DNA of 64,000 nucleotides. It comes from Budorcas taxicolor (Eukaryota; Chordata; Mammalia; Artiodactyla; Bovidae). Where the stretch lies: assembly GCF_023091745.1 (NCBI RefSeq), contig NC_068915.1, positions 32,356,001-32,420,000 on the forward strand, in the 5' to 3' direction. Both the position numbers and the translations under genes were made by a program. The notes beneath the pieces are model-generated. The model did no database searches and had not been told where the DNA came from. It saw only the letters and a list, made by a program, of their open reading frames with translations. Below are positions 45,126 to 58,378 of this stretch, piece by piece (the stretch's first letter is position 1; every line of letters begins with the position of its first letter).

Positions 45126-45436
45126 ATTCTAAAGGAGATCAGTCCTGGGTGTTCTTCGGAAGGAATGACGCTAAAGCTGAAACTCCAGTACTTTGGCCAT
45201 CTCATGCGAAGAGTTGACTCACTGGAAAAGACTCTGATGCTGGGAGGGATTGGGGGCAGGAGGAGAAGGGGACAACAGAGGATGAGATGGCTGGATGGCA
45301 TCACCAACTTGATGGACATGAGTTTGAGTGAACTCTAGGAGTTGGTGATGGACAGGGAGGCCTGGCATGTTGCAATTCATGGGGTCACAAAGAGTCGGAC
45401 ACGACTGAGCGACTGAACAGAACTGAACTGAACTGA
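45126..45436 (+). mobile_element. BovB LINE 3' end with TSD
   Basis: A short, near-consensus 3' piece starting at CATTCTAAAGGAGATC and ending in three GAACT-type units. Flanks aaggatgtc (45117-45125) and aagatgtc (45437-45444) look like an imperfect TSD. Confidence 0.93.
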
Positions 45437-45444
45437 AAGATGTC

Positions 45445-46974
45445 TAATTCTTGTCCCTGAAGGTATGACATAAATCTATCAACATGAACTTAGACCCACT
45501 TTACAGGTCTAGGAGTTGATCAGAGTGACAGGACACACTAATGGACTTCTTAGTGAAATTCTGATACGGATGGGAAGTAGCTGACAAAAAAAGAATAAAT
45601 TGTGTACATTTGGGCTGATGCTGAACTGGGTAACAATCCTCTTTATCCTGTTCTGCATAAGAATGTGTGTGAAGTAAGACAACACTTTGTAAAAAATATT
45701 ATTATATATATATATTTTTTGGATAAACAGTGCTTTGGTCACTGTCATTATTCAACTGGTATACATCTTTTACCTACTCTGCATAGTTACAAAGTTACTT
45801 CAAGGCTACATTTTGTTCTCCACATACAATAAAGGAGATAGAAAATACTGAGATTTTCTGTTTTTAGAGAAAACAGAATAATGAATATTTTTGCTCTTGG
45901 CTGAATATATTCCTTTCAAATACAAAAGCATCACCTGCGAGCAGAATGAATCTTTGAAAACTGCATGTGCAACTCCCTACCTTTGAGTGCACTAACCTTG
46001 AACTGTGTAACATCATTCAATAAGGAATAAGAAGATAAAATTGTTTCTCTTTTTCTCCTCATTTAAACTTCCTGTTAAGACTCTACACTTAGACTATGTG
46101 GCTGGAGTTTAACATGGAGATCTTTTAATGGAGAAAATTTTTTTTTTCAATGTTTTGCTTTGTTTTTCATAAAAGCACATGCAAGATAATCTCAAATACA
46201 AAAAAAATTTCATTCTTGAAATGGATGTTAAAATAACCTGTTCCTTTTACCTGGAAAATGCATTAAAATTAGCACTGGATGAAGTTCACAAACATGGTTT
46301 CAAGGGATTAGTTTCTTTCAAAAGTGCCCACTTTTGCCTCTATACTTAAAATTTATACTCAGTATTTTTCAAAGCAGTACACTAACACTGGAACAAGATT
46401 ATTATAGATTTCCCATTCCCACTTGAAAAAATAAAACAATGAATCATAATCTCTGGTGATAAAAATACTGGAATATGAATTTTCTACTAGATTTTCCTTG
46501 CAGATATAGGATGCATTGATATGGTTGATTTCTAAACAATAACCAAAAAAAAAAGTAGTTTTGATAATTTGTAAAGTGTCCAAAACAGAGAATCCATATC
46601 TTGCCAAAATGCATAATTTTAACATGATGTAATAAGAGTTAAACATTCCAACATGATCCCTCTGCAAGCGGACAGGATTAAACGACTCTAAAGTAGCAAG
46701 CCATACATATTAGAATTTCAGTCTTACACTGTTAGATGCATAGAAGGATAAATGAAGAGAACACTGTGTATCTGTAGATGCAATTTCAGTCTACCAAATA
46801 GTCCCCTACCCCAGTAAAGGTACCCTCTGCTTGTTATCTCAAATGCCTTTAAGAAAAGAACTGTCTGTTATGGGACTGGACTGTTGGAACCTGATTTAAA
46901 TGCTTCATTACTACTGCTAGAAAATGTCATTTATTCTAGATAGATATGGTCGTTGCTTTTAACATTATTTGAAT
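45445..46974. other. Unassigned sequence
   Basis: Repeat-poor; a short TA run lies near 45705. No gene-like signal. Confidence 0.5.
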
Positions 46975-47075
46975 ATCTATCCTTCAACTATTTGATTTCA
47001 GGTAATTCACTGAACTTCTCTGGATCTGTTTCCTCATCTATAAAATAAATGTTGTACTCCAAACATGTTTGCTAA
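46975..47075 (-). mobile_element. MIR SINE core
   Basis: Read on the plus strand, GTAATTCACTGAACTTCTCTGGATCTGTTTCCTCATCTATAAAATAAATG (47002-47051) is the reverse of the MIR core (ttacttaacctctctgtgcc...). Conserved MIR cores are common in mammals. Confidence 0.75.
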
Positions 47076-48036
47076 AATTCAGCCCACCTACAGATATTGT
47101 GACATATATGTATGCCATTTTTATTATGAACAGTTTTTCAAAATAATTTCAAAGTGCTGACTATATATATCTAAAATGCAATGAAATTAACACATATTTA
47201 TTAAACCTTTTCAAATCTTCACTTTTGCACTACCAAATATCATATTATATTCAATCTTGTTTTATAACCTTCATTGAGAAAAAATATGGTTTTGGAGAAA
47301 TGTTTAGTTTTATGAATTTTCTTTTTCTTGGTATACTTAGTTACTTGTCACATACAAAATTTTACCATAATTTTTAACATTTTATATCTCATATTCTAAT
47401 TATTTTCCAATTAAAAATATTGCCAATTTTACAGATATACATTTGAATTCTGCCTAAAATCAAACATTAAAAAAATCATTTACATGTTTATAAACATAAA
47501 AAAAAAACCTTAAATACATACCAGAAAGCTTTTGAAAATAGAAGGTAAAAAGGTTTGAAATATATAAATCAGTGTTTAGAACAAAAATATTTAGAGTTAT
47601 GAAATTTTCTGAGTAACACTGTAACTCAATTAACTGCAATTCTAATTAGATTTTTCTGCATCTATGAGCAAAGTTCCCCAAATGCTTGTGATGTGCAGAT
47701 CAGTCTGGAAACATTTCATATAGGACAAAAGAGACACATTAACTGTAGCTTCTGTACTTAAATTCTAGCCATTACTCATACTTACAGATGCTGCATTATT
47801 ACAAATAAATAAAATAATGAAAATAATCCAGGACATATGACCCAAAGAAAGAAGCAAACCAAATAAAATTTCATTTTATGAAATCTGAACTCTGTCATGG
47901 CCCATCTTCTTTTTCCTATAGTACCTCCATTACCTTTCTTGTACATCCAATACTGTTCTAATATTATAGTCACTATTTTTGATGACATATTAAAATTTTT
48001 TCAAATCCTAAATATATTTCTTTTTTAAATTTTGGC
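47076..48036. other. Unassigned sequence
   Basis: Very AT-rich, no recognisable element. Confidence 0.5.
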
Positions 48037-48880
48037 TGGGCTGGAAGAAGCACAAGCTGGAATCAAGATTGCTGGGAGAAATATTAATAACCTCAGATAC
48101 GCAGATGACACCACCCTTATGGCAGAAACTGAAGAGGAACTAAAAAGCCTCTTGATGAAAGTGGAAGAGTAGAGTAAAAAAGTTGGCTTAAAGCTCAACA
48201 TTCAGAAAATGAAGATCATGGTATCTGGTCCCATCACTTCATGGGAAATAGATGGAGAAACAGTGGAAACAGTGTCAGATTTTATCTTTTTGAGCTCCAA
48301 AATCACTGCAGATGGTGACTGCAGCCATGAAATTAAAAGACACCTACTCCTTGGAAGAAAAGTTATGACCAACCTAGATAGCATACTGAAAAGCAGAGAC
48401 ATTACTTTGCCAACAAAGGTCCGTCTAGTCAAGCCTATGGTTTTCCCAGTGGTCATGTATGGATGCGAGAGTTGGACTGTGAAGAAAGCTGAGCACCGAA
48501 GAATTGATGCTTTTGAACTGTGGTGTTGGAGAAGACTCTTGAGAGTCCCTTGGACTGCAAGGAGATCCAACCAGTCCGTTCTATAAGAGATCAGCCCTGG
48601 GTGTTCTTTGGAAGGAATGATGCTAAAGCTGAAGCTCCAGTACTTTGGCCACCTCATGCGAAGAGTTGACTCATTGGAAAAGACTCTGATGCTGGGAGGG
48701 GTTGAGGGCAGGAGGAAAAGGGGATGACAGAGGATGAGATGCCTGGATGGCATCACCAACTCGATGGACGTGAGGTTGAGTGAACACTGGGAGATGGTGA
48801 TGGACAGGGAGGCCTGGCGTGCTGCGATTCATGGGGTCGCAAAAAGTCAGACATGACTGAGCGACTGAACTGAACTGAAT
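48037..48880 (+). mobile_element. BovB LINE, 3' third
   Basis: A 5'-truncated BovB starting at GGGCTGGAAGAAGCACAAGC and ending CTGAACTGAACTGAATT. It retains the YADD box at 48098-48109 and an intact CGA codon at 48497-48499, so this copy is comparatively well kept. A TAG near 48170 and a TAA near 48584 break the frame. Confidence 0.95.
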
Positions 48881-50664
48881 TAATTATGAGTTTCTATTGT
48901 GTAATTCCTAAATTTTAGATAAAAATTTTAAAACATTTCTCCTTATCACACATAAACTATGAAATCATGGATATCTTCCTCCTTTGTGGAAAGCCACATA
49001 AAAAAATTTACTTTTTGTTGCTTTCATGTTACTAGTTTCTTCAAAAATGAGATATAACAGTTTCATTGATTTACTAAACTGCTTTTTCTATGTTTTGCGA
49101 GTATTACATTTAAACAGTTCTATACCTTTCTTTTTTCTTTTAAACATATTCTTGTTAAATATATTAACAATATTAATAAAGGAAGCAATATCAGAATTTC
49201 ACATATATTTTCATTTCACCCTAATAAATTATTCAATATAATTATGGTAAGCAATCATACGTAATTTCTCCACTGAAAAATAAGTTAATGCAAATGAAAA
49301 TTCCTTTGAGATCCATTTTCAGAATCTTGTTTTCTTAAGAAATAAAATGCAAAATTTAACATTCACACACACACACAGAGCAAAACCCCACTGACCATGG
49401 ATTTCTTGGAGAGTATTTTTCTTCTGACACACAAATCCCACTACAAATTTTTACTTAATAGTACCTATCTTCTCTCCCCCAAGCAACAGAGAAAACCAAA
49501 ACAAAAAGAGTTCCTCAAGGTAGTCAAATGCATTCTGAATTTCAACTAGGCAAACCTTCTATTTCATAGAAAATTTTAGACAATATTATTCTCCCTGTGT
49601 ATTTTACAAAATGAAACCAAAACCACTTTTTGCATATTTTATTGCATTGTTTATATAAGCCAATGGAGTCTGGATTCTTAAAATTATTTCATTGGAGAGT
49701 TAAAAAAACAAAACAAAACGTTCACATCTGCCACTATCTAAAGGAGAATATAAATAATTAAATTCTCTAGATCACTAGCCTCTTACAGGTTATATAAAGC
49801 TTGCTCCTCTGATTCACTGGTGGTCAGGAGTCCACACTTACAAAAAAGTGAAAAATCAAGCACAAGAATACCATTGGCATAAATTAAATATTAAAACATG
49901 GTTTTGAAACTTCTGAAAACTAACAGAAATAAATTTTAATCAATGAACCCAACTATATTTAATAGAACCATTAAGTCTAGCTTTTTATATTACATGTCAA
50001 AAAAAAAAAACCCCTGATGTCTGAAGGTTAAGCAACAAATTAATGATTAACACAGAATTAGAAGTCAAACATCAAAACTCCAGGCAGAATGATGTTTATT
50101 TCAATTTTTTCCTATCTAAATATTGTCTATTCACCTAATACAGCAAGAGTGATAAACGTTTAAAAGGATTGTTTATTTAGTACTTCTAAATTGTCAGAAG
50201 ACACTAAGGATTAATTGCGGCTAATGTTATCAGAAGTTTGTCCTATGATTTTTGTTTTATTTTCTGTCACAGTTCAAAGAGATAAACTGAGCACAAATGC
50301 GTGTGTACACCTTTCAAGACATACGTTTAGGCTTCCTGTTAATAAACTGCAAAATCTACTGCAGATTACCTTCTTCTTTCCTTGGTGGTGCTGTCATTTT
50401 CTCTTCCATCACAAGGACATACTACAATTTTGAAGCATTAAAAGACTTCATTTATTTCCTCACTATTAAAAATGAAGTATTATTTTACAAGGGAATGCCC
50501 TCTGTTAATTCTTTTTTGAACTATTTCTGCTAACTTTCTTCCTCATTAATAGCAATAAGCTAAAATAAACTTATATCTAACTCATATTATAATGTTTAAT
50601 TTTTCTCTGTAAGAGTAATCTAACAGAAGCACTCAAGAAAGAAATTACGAAACATTTTGGGAGC
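48881..50664. other. Unassigned sequence
   Basis: No recognisable element; an AC run of six units is at about 49364-49377 and an A11 run near 50000. Confidence 0.5.
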
Positions 50665-51105
50665 ATTTATTTTTTCACTACATTTTTATAAAGCACCAAC
50701 ATACATAAGTCAAGCCCTGTTCTACATACAGAGTAAGTATAATAGAAATTTCCTACTCTCAAGGACCTTGGGCATGAGTGGAAGAGGAAGTGAGTGTATG
50801 TGTGTGTGTGTGTATGTATAGCATATGTTCAATATATACAAACTATAAATATACAATATATAGTCAATATATAAATCATTCACATTTCAGGTGGTTGTTC
50901 AACTTAGGGTGTCTTTCTAAATAGGAGAGAATTAATGATGAAAACCAACCATGTTCATAGTATGTGGGGAGTGAAAACTGGACATATAAAAGATGAGAAG
51001 GAACTTGGCATATCCATGGAATGGAAAGGTGACTGATATGGCTAGAGTTCAGTTGAGAAAATCACAAATTATCAGGGTGAGATAATATTGAAACTTGTAA
51101 GTTAA
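50665..51105 (-). mobile_element. Probable L2 fragment
   Basis: The order of blocks fits L2 in reverse: AAGTCAAGCCCTGTTCTACATAC near 50708, CTACTCTCAAGGACCTTGG near 50753, and GAAGGAACTTGGCATATCC near 50998. A (GT)n run at 50797-50812 lies within it. Confidence 0.5.
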
Positions 51106-51711
51106 GGCAGATCAATTATCATTTATTCATTCCTCCATGTACTCATTTAAAAATAAACATTGTAGACCTTTCATGTTTTGGATGAGAGGGACACAAAGAT
51201 GGGCTAGATCTCTCACCTTTTCAGACTGAAGGCATACAGGAGCCCTCAGACTTTTAGTTTCTTTGGTCATTTCTGATAGAGAACTTCAATTAGCTTACTT
51301 AGCATTTGCTTAAATCACAATCTGCTGAGGCTTTTTAACCCAAAATATTTAAATTGTTTTAGGTACAACCTAATGTTTAATGGCTGCCAAAAGGTTCTAT
51401 CATGAACACCAACCCATATCATTACTACACTCGATGATCAAATTCATCCAGAATTAATCATTCACGACATTGCTATAAATTAGGCACTAGGATTACTCTG
51501 CTAATGAGTGTCACCAGTAAGCTGTAATTAGTGTAACTAGGATATAATCTAATGTTTTTAATCTGTCAGATGAAAAATTTTCCTCTACAGAAAAAGAGAG
51601 AGAGAGAGGAAGAAAAGAAAACCTACACATATTGCTCTCACACTTACATAAAAGTTAAAAATAATTTCTTTTCTTCAGAGGCCACAGAAAACTACATACC
51701 TATCATCCTGA
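51106..51711. other. Unassigned sequence
   Basis: No recognisable element; a GA-rich run lies at 51593-51620. Confidence 0.5.
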
Positions 51712-52035
51712 TCAAACCAGTTAATCCTAAAGGAAATCAGTCCTTAATATTCTTTAGCAGGACTGATGCTGAAGCTGAAACTCCAATACTTTGGCCACCC
51801 AATGTGAAGAACTGGCTCCTTGGAAAAGACCCTGATGTTGGGAAAGATTGAAGAAAGGAGGAGAAGGGGAAAACAGAGAATAAGATGGTTGGATGGCATC
51901 TCCTACTCCACGGACATGAGTTTGAACAAACTCCGGGAGTTGGTGATGGACAGGGAAGCCTGGCGTGCTGCAGTCCATGGGGTCAAAAGAGTCGGACATG
52001 ATTCAGCAACTGAACTAAGTTGAACTGAGTGGAAC
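51712..52035 (+). mobile_element. BovB LINE 3' end
   Basis: A short diverged 3' piece from AACCAGTTAATCCTAAAGG to a decayed GAACTGAGTGGAACT tail. It encodes only remnants of the RRRRGKQRIRWLDG-type C-terminal region. Confidence 0.93.
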
Positions 52036-52835
52036 TAATAGATTGTAAGTGTATTATAGTCACAATTTATAGAGTAGCAGAATTATGTTAAACAAAGAAA
52101 TAGTTGAATTGCATTCTGCACATTTAAAATATACCTTCAAATATCATCTTCCTACCACCTAAATCAAAATGATCTGTCCCAACTTCCAATCAGCCTTCTC
52201 AACCAATGTGAGAATAAAGTCCAGGAATCTGATGTACATTAAACTTTGAGAATCACTATATTTGGGGCCACGATTTCCTTATCCTGCAAATCATTCTATG
52301 ATTAACATTATGGCTTGTCAATTTTATATGAAAATTACTCTAAACATTTTTGAGTACTTCTTGCATATTCAGCAAGACATCTAGTTAGTTTTGCACACAT
52401 GGAATTTCAGCAAACCAAAAGATAACAAATGGAGTAGGACAGAAATCCCAGATTCCTGACGATGGGGATTTTGGAAGTTCTATTCAGTCATAAAGCATTA
52501 AGAACCCATTTTACTGATAGCATTTTACCAATATATTAACTACTATCCTTCTCTAAAGACACAGGATTCAAAAACAATTCAATTAAAGTTCTTTCCACTT
52601 CAGGAGTTCCAGATCACTTAGTCAAATATATTTTCATGATTCCCATTTTTGACTGACAGGAGTACTAGGGCTAAATGTGCCTTGACAAACTGTTCTACTA
52701 CCATTCAGGAAGATTATTATTCTGAAGGACTATAAGACACAGTGGGCTAGACCATTTGAGCTCAAACTTCAACCCTTCGTTAATCAGATTTTTAACTACC
52801 CTTGCTGCTTTTCCTATTTAAAGAAATACAATGTT
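52036..52835. other. Unassigned sequence
   Basis: No recognisable element or gene. Confidence 0.5.
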
Positions 52836-53085
52836 AAATTTTTATTTTTAACTTATTTTTAATTGTAGGATAACTTCTCTACAATGGTGTGCTGTTTTCT
52901 GATGTACACAATGTGAATCAGCCATAAGTATACATATATTTCCTCCTTCTTGAGCCTTCCTCCCACCCCTCTAACCCACCCCTCTAGGCTGTCACAGACC
53001 ATGGAGTTGGGCTCTCTGTGTTATATAGCAACTCCCCACTAGCTATATATTTTACATATGGTAATGTATATGTTTCAACAGAGGC
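52836..53085 (-). mobile_element. L1 LINE 3' UTR
   Basis: Reverse of a ruminant-type L1 3' end: TTTTTAATTGTAGGATAACTTC, CACCCCTCTAGGCTGTCAC and TATATAGCAACTCCCCACTAG in order. There is no ORF2 sequence, so it is a short 5'-truncated insertion. Confidence 0.88.
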
Positions 53086-53349
53086 TATTTGCATTACTCA
53101 CTATGATATCAAGAAATATCTATAGGAACACTGAGGGAACTCATGGAAATGCAACATACATCAAAGGTTAATTGAGTAAGCTTTTTAAAAAAAGAATCTC
53201 TATATGTTGATATGGTACAGTAACATGCAAAATAGTATGTGAAGTGGCTGTCAGAGAAGATATCAGGAATTCATAAATTTTAGTTTGGGAATCAACTTTT
53301 GTTCTGAAAATTGCCTTTATAAAAAAAACCAAGTACTTAGTTTACTGAA

Positions 53350-53540
53350 ACATTTTGGGCACTTATTTCCTAGGCAAGGCAATAAAAACATATAACTAAA
53401 TTCTTACCTTCAGATAGATAAGATTTCAATAGAAGGGGAGAGGCTTATATGTAAACAAATAAACTAAATGCAATATAAAAATATCTAAAATTTACAGGAA
53501 GTGATATGGGAATGGTAGAAGAAAAAGGAATAGTTTTATG
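53350..53540 (-). mobile_element. Possible L2 tail fragment
   Basis: TTCTTACCTTCAGATAGATAAG, then GTAAACAAATAAACTAAATGC fit a reversed L2 tail. The copy is old and uncertain. Confidence 0.4.
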
Positions 53541-53615
53541 GGTAAGAGTGTGTCCAACAGACAAAAAGTAAGGCTATCCATGTCTGTATGAGCAGGTCAA
53601 GTGATGTCTGTCTGT

Positions 53616-53644
53616 GAGTGTGTGCGTGTGTGTGTGTGTGCGCG
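53616..53644 (+). repeat. (GT)n microsatellite
   Basis: A GT run with a GC interruption immediately precedes the SINE at 53645. Confidence 0.92.
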
Positions 53645-53832
53645 CTCGCCCTCCATTGTGTCCGATTCTTTGCGACACAATGAACTGTGGCCCGCCAGGC
53701 TCCTCTGTGAGAGGAATTTTCCAGGCAAGAATACCGGAGTGGGATGCCATTTCCTCCTCTAGGGATAACTGAGGGATTGAACTCGCATTTTCTCCTGCAT
53801 TGGCAGGTGGATTCTTTACCACTGCACCACCA
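53645..53832 (-). mobile_element. Bov-tA SINE
   Basis: A diverged minus-strand copy: CATTGTGTCCGATTCTTTGCGAC at the left and CTTTACCACTGCACCACC near the right. A minus-strand open frame across it (53574-54008) is incidental. Confidence 0.9.
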
Positions 53833-54040
53833 CTGCTCAAGTAATGATGGAATCTAAAACGCCACTGAAGCTCTGCCAGTGCTTCCTCAGGATATTTCAC
53901 TACCCCATCCCCAACCCCCTCAACACAAGTGCACTCTTCCTCAAAGTTTGGTGGACCAAGAGGGTCCTTCAAGCATATATAGCCTTTGATTCTATGGAAG
54001 AATAACAACTTACATTTACTATCATTTTAAATCAGTTTAC

Positions 54041-55097
54041 CATTAGGGCAGAAAGTGAAGAGGAACTAAAAAGCCTCTTGATGAAAGTGAAAGAGGAGAG
54101 TGAAAAAGTTGACTTAAAGCTCAAAATTCAGAAAGCGAAGATCATGGCATCTGGTCCCATCACTTCATGGCAAATAGATGGGGAAACAGTGTCAGACTTT
54201 ATTTTGGGGGGCTCCAAAATCACTGCAGATGGTGATTGCAACCATGAAATTAAAAGACACTTACTCCTTGAAAGGAAAGTTATGAGCAACCTAGATAGCA
54301 TATTCGGAGAAGGCAATGGCAACCCACTCCAGTACTCTTGCCTGGAAAATCCCATGGGCAGAGGAGCCTGGTAGGCTGCCATCAATGAGGTCGCTAAGAG
54401 TTGGACATGACCGAGCGACTTCACTTTCACTTTTCACTTTCATGCTTTGGAGAAGGAAGTGGCAACCCACTCCAGTGTTCTTGCCTGGGGAATCCCAGGG
54501 ACGCAGGAGCCTGGTGGGCTGCCGTCTATGGGGTCGCACAGAGTCTGACACAACTGAAGCGACTTAGCAGCAGCAGTAGCAACAGCAGATAGCATACTAA
54601 AAAGCAGAGACATTACTTTGCCAACAAAGGTCTGTCTAGTCAAGGCTATGGTTTTTCCAGTGGTCATGTATGGATGTGAGAATTGGACTGTGAAGAAAGC
54701 TGAGCACTGAAGAAGTGATGCTTTTGAACTGTGGTGATGGAGAAGACTCTTGAGAGTCCCTTGGACTGCAAGGAGATCCATCCAGTCCATCCTAAAGGAG
54801 ATCAGTCCTGGGTGTTCATTGGAAGGACTGATGCTGAAGCTGAAACTCCAATACTTTGGCCACCTCATGAGAAGAGTGGGCTCATTGGAAAAGATCCTGA
54901 TGCTGGGAGGGATTGGGGGCAGGGGGAGAAGGGGACAACAGAGGATGAGATGGCTGGATGGCATCACCAACTCAATGCACATGAGTTTGGGTGAATTCCG
55001 GGAGTTGGTGATGGACAGGGAGGCCTGGCGTGCCATGATTCATGTGGTTGCGAAGAGTCAGACACGACTGAGCGCCTGAACTGAACTGGACTGAACC
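54041..55097 (+). mobile_element. BovB LINE interrupted by Bov-A2
   Basis: A 5'-truncated BovB that starts just after the RT active site (GGCAGAAAGTGAAGAGGAAC) and ends CTGAACTGGACTGAACC. A complete Bov-A2 dimer sits at 54304-54586. The codon that is CGA in other copies is TGA here at 54708-54710. Confidence 0.95.
54304..54586 (+). mobile_element. Bov-A2 dimeric SINE nested in BovB, with TSD
   Basis: Two Bov-A units joined by a TTCACTTTCACTTTTCACTTTC linker, ending in AGC-type repeats. The host sequence agatagcata is duplicated on both sides (54293-54302 and 54587-54596). It is near consensus. Confidence 0.95.
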
Positions 55098-55338
55098 GTT
55101 CATTAGTGCTGTTTGGAACTTACAATGTTTAATTTTTGTTTTGTTAATTTTAAGTAATCAAGTAACATTAGTGCAAGATAGTATTTGTTTTCTTTTGTTT
55201 TTTGCAGATTGTCTTGCTAGTCTCATAATGAGTTCTGCATATTTTCAAGTAAGGGTATTTTTGGCCTGTCATTTTTTGATAATCACACTTAAAAAAGCAA
55301 ATGTCTTAAAGGCCCAAATATGTTTTATTCCTTCAGTT

Positions 55339-55870
55339 ATTCACTAAATTTATTCAATCAAAATATACTGAATGTCTTCTCTTTACCAAATGATATTCTT
55401 GGCATAAGGATATATATATATGTATATATATATATATAGTTGTTAAGATATATAAGGTCCTTGCATTTATGCAAATTACAGTCTGGAGGGAAGGAAAAAG
55501 ACAATAAAAAAGAAAATATATAAATAACCAATAATTACAAAAAATAACAAAAACATAAAATTGGGATATAAATGAGTTCTAGGAAAGGCTAAATTACAGG
55601 TATTTTTTTTCAGTGAAGACCAAATGGCAATGGTAAAATTTAATTTGAGACCTACTATGTGGAGATCTGTTACATCTATAGAGAGGGAAACATCAAGTTT
55701 TACTTGTCCAAGAAATGTAAAGATAGCTAGGATAGCTATGGCCTGGGAAATAAATGAGAAAAATATGAGGTGAAATCAAGAGTGTGAGAAGAAGCCAGAT
55801 CACATAAGACTTACAATCCATGATAATGAGCTTGCATTTTCTATGAAATTCAATGACTCAAAAGTCATTT
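55339..55870 (-). mobile_element. Probable L2 fragment
   Basis: The order fits L2 in reverse: TTTATTCAATCAAAATATACTG, GGTCCTTGCATTTATGCAAATTACAGTCTGG (55456-55486), GAAGCCAGATCACATAAGAC near 55792 and TCCATGATAATGAGCTTGC. A TA microsatellite expanded inside it. Confidence 0.6.
55409..55438 (+). repeat. (TA)n microsatellite
   Basis: A TA run with one G interruption, self-complementary. Confidence 0.93.
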
Positions 55871-58156
55871 CCCTAATATTAAAGCAGATATGTACCTAAC
55901 TCCTTCAGAATTTGTTTAATACAATGACATTTTATTTGTCATGTGCTTTCCATCATCCTGCATTAATTGAAACTTGGCAGCCCAACTATTAAATAAATAC
56001 TTGTTACATATTATTAAAGTAAATATAATAAATTCCTATTACATTAGGACTATTTATAATGTATAATCATATGTATAATGCATATTATTGTATCAAATAA
56101 CTATTGAAATAATCTAGTATATTGTTTATTGTTAATAAGTAGAAAACATTCTTTAATTACTTATATTTTCTTTATATGCTAATGCACATTGTTTTCTGTA
56201 TAAACTGAATGCTGTTTAGAACTTTTCATAAGTTTATTTAGATCAAATTCCTCATTAACAGTGAGAACTTTACCAATGGGAAGAGGGATAGTAGGTTGAG
56301 TATTCAGCAAATAAATGCTCTCAAGGTAAGTTTCTATCAGCCAGAAAAACATAGAACATCCTATTTTTTTCCTGGTACATTAAGTAAGGCCAAAGAATGA
56401 AACTGTGTACTAACAGAGTCACAATATATTTAATCTAGACACAACATTACAGAACACTCTGTGAAAGGGATTATGAATGTAAGGTTCAGACATGTAGGTC
56501 TAAAGGCAAGATTTCACACATATATTTATAAACTGGACAAGGTACAACCAAAGATACTTGTTGGCAACACATAGAATATCATTAAATTTCACATTTTCCC
56601 TTCATGTAGCCTTCTGTACATTTTCTTTCATCCAATTTTTGTTTAATTTTAATTGATTATAAATAGGAAACAAACTCTGAATTTTATTATTTCAATAGCC
56701 TAGTTTCAAAACATCCATGTTAGATACTGTCTCTGAACATCAGTTAATGAATTAAATTTTATGGCAAGATTTCTTTCACACTAGAGAAACAGAAGTGACT
56801 CAATAAATGCCATTGCAGCAAAGGCAGAAGTTCTTGAAGATGGCCACTTGGAGTTCTAAGGGTGCTATGGAAATAGGTTCAGGAATGATAGGAACTATCC
56901 CAACCTGCTAGAGCACCACGCACCTCACTCCTGATTTAAGCAATCAGATATCATATATATTTTGATCTTTTAGCATTTATAATAATTGAATATAAAGAAA
57001 GCATGTTAATTTAGTGAAATGCTTGAAAACCACCAAACAATGAATTAATTGATAAAGAAAATATGAAAGAAAAATTGGGGGATATAAAATAAACTTAGTT
57101 CCAGGAAGAGAGGTGAAATAGTTATGAGACAATAAAATAATGCTATTGGTAAGGGAAATTAATTCAGGATTTGTGTTGAACTAACTGCTGTATTCATGTT
57201 TGGTGACACAGTCTGAGGTAATATTTCCTAGTTTCTCCAGATTATTACCATTGTCTTCTTTGTAGTCTGTGTTGTCTCAATCATTGGTGAACTTTCTCTT
57301 TTTGCATGTTAAAAAACAATGTTATTTCTTCATATTTAATGGAAAAAGTGAATACCTCTTTCTAAATACCAGTGGATGCTGTACCCTTCCTAATACCAGT
57401 AAATATAAATAGGCAATGGAGTGTGATGTATGTTAGTTCTTATCTGTAATGTTCTGTTGCTATAAATGTACTTCTGCTTGTGACTGCAGTCCAGCGGGGA
57501 AATGTCTGAAGAAATCAAGCCCTTGACACATGATCTGCATGAGTTATCTGTCCATAAAAGATGTCTGTTTTCAGGAAATTTTTTTATTATTCCAGATGGC
57601 AGTACTGTCATCTTGGCCACACCACATGTAGCACATTCAGGAATTATTCACTGTGTCTGGTGGCCTGGAAATGATTCTGCTATTGAAAAGACTGTAACAA
57701 AGTGTCAGCATATGCCAAGGTTTTCAGCACTGTCCTCCAAAAAAACGTCTTTTCCCATGGGAAGTTACCAAGAAGTTTTGGTCAACAACCTAAATTTCTT
57801 TCATCGGACTTAAAAAAGATCTTCATGTTGATCTTTTGCTGGGCTCAGAGTCAACCTAGATTTACATCAAATGGCAGCTATGCCTGATGGTCACATATTT
57901 TAATTTTCAATTTGATAATTTGTGAATAGAATTGTTATGCAGCTGGTCAACAATATGTGTCTCATTAATCAGAAACATCTCGAGGCTCATCTCAATAGTC
58001 TCCATTTAGAAAAAATGTATTTTCTAGTCTCAGTACCAACCATCGTATGTATGTTCTTTGATCATTTAAACTGAAAGACTCAGACTTTGAGCTAAGCTTG
58101 TGAAATTGAGAGAAGATGGGTCATTTCTACCATAATTGTATACAGAGATCTTTATT
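55871..58156. other. Unassigned stretch with a short open frame
   Basis: About 2.3 kb without a recognisable repeat. A plus-strand open frame of 103 codons (57502-57813, starting MSEEIKPLTHDL) overlaps another (57702-57887). I recognise neither, and see no signal peptide, membrane segment or domain. A pyrimidine run followed by CCAG near 57583-57596 resembles a splice acceptor, but such sites arise by chance. A frame of this length is expected a few times in 64 kb of this composition. Confidence 0.5.
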
Positions 58157-58165
58157 ATTTTATAC

Positions 58166-58369
58166 AGGGGTTTCCCTGGTGGCTCACATGGAAAAGAATA
58201 TACCTGCAATGAGGGAGACAAGGGTTTGATCCCTGGGTCAGGAAGATCTTCTGGAGAAGGGAATGGCAACCCACTCCAGTATTTTTGCTGGAGAATCCCA
58301 TAGACAGAGGAGTGTGGTGAGCTAAAGTCCATGGGGTCATAAAGAGTTGGATAAAACTGAGTGACTTAC
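58166..58369 (+). mobile_element. Bov-tA SINE with perfect TSD
   Basis: A full-length copy from GGGTTTCCCTGGTGGCTCAC to AAACTGAGTGACTTAC. The 9-bp duplication attttatac flanks it at 58157-58165 and 58370-58378. Confidence 0.93.
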
Positions 58370-58378
58370 ATTTTATAC

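Noticed and set aside
57583..57596. Splice acceptor before a coding exon
   Set aside because: A T-rich tract plus CCAG is too common in AT-rich DNA; no donor site or recognisable exon goes with it.
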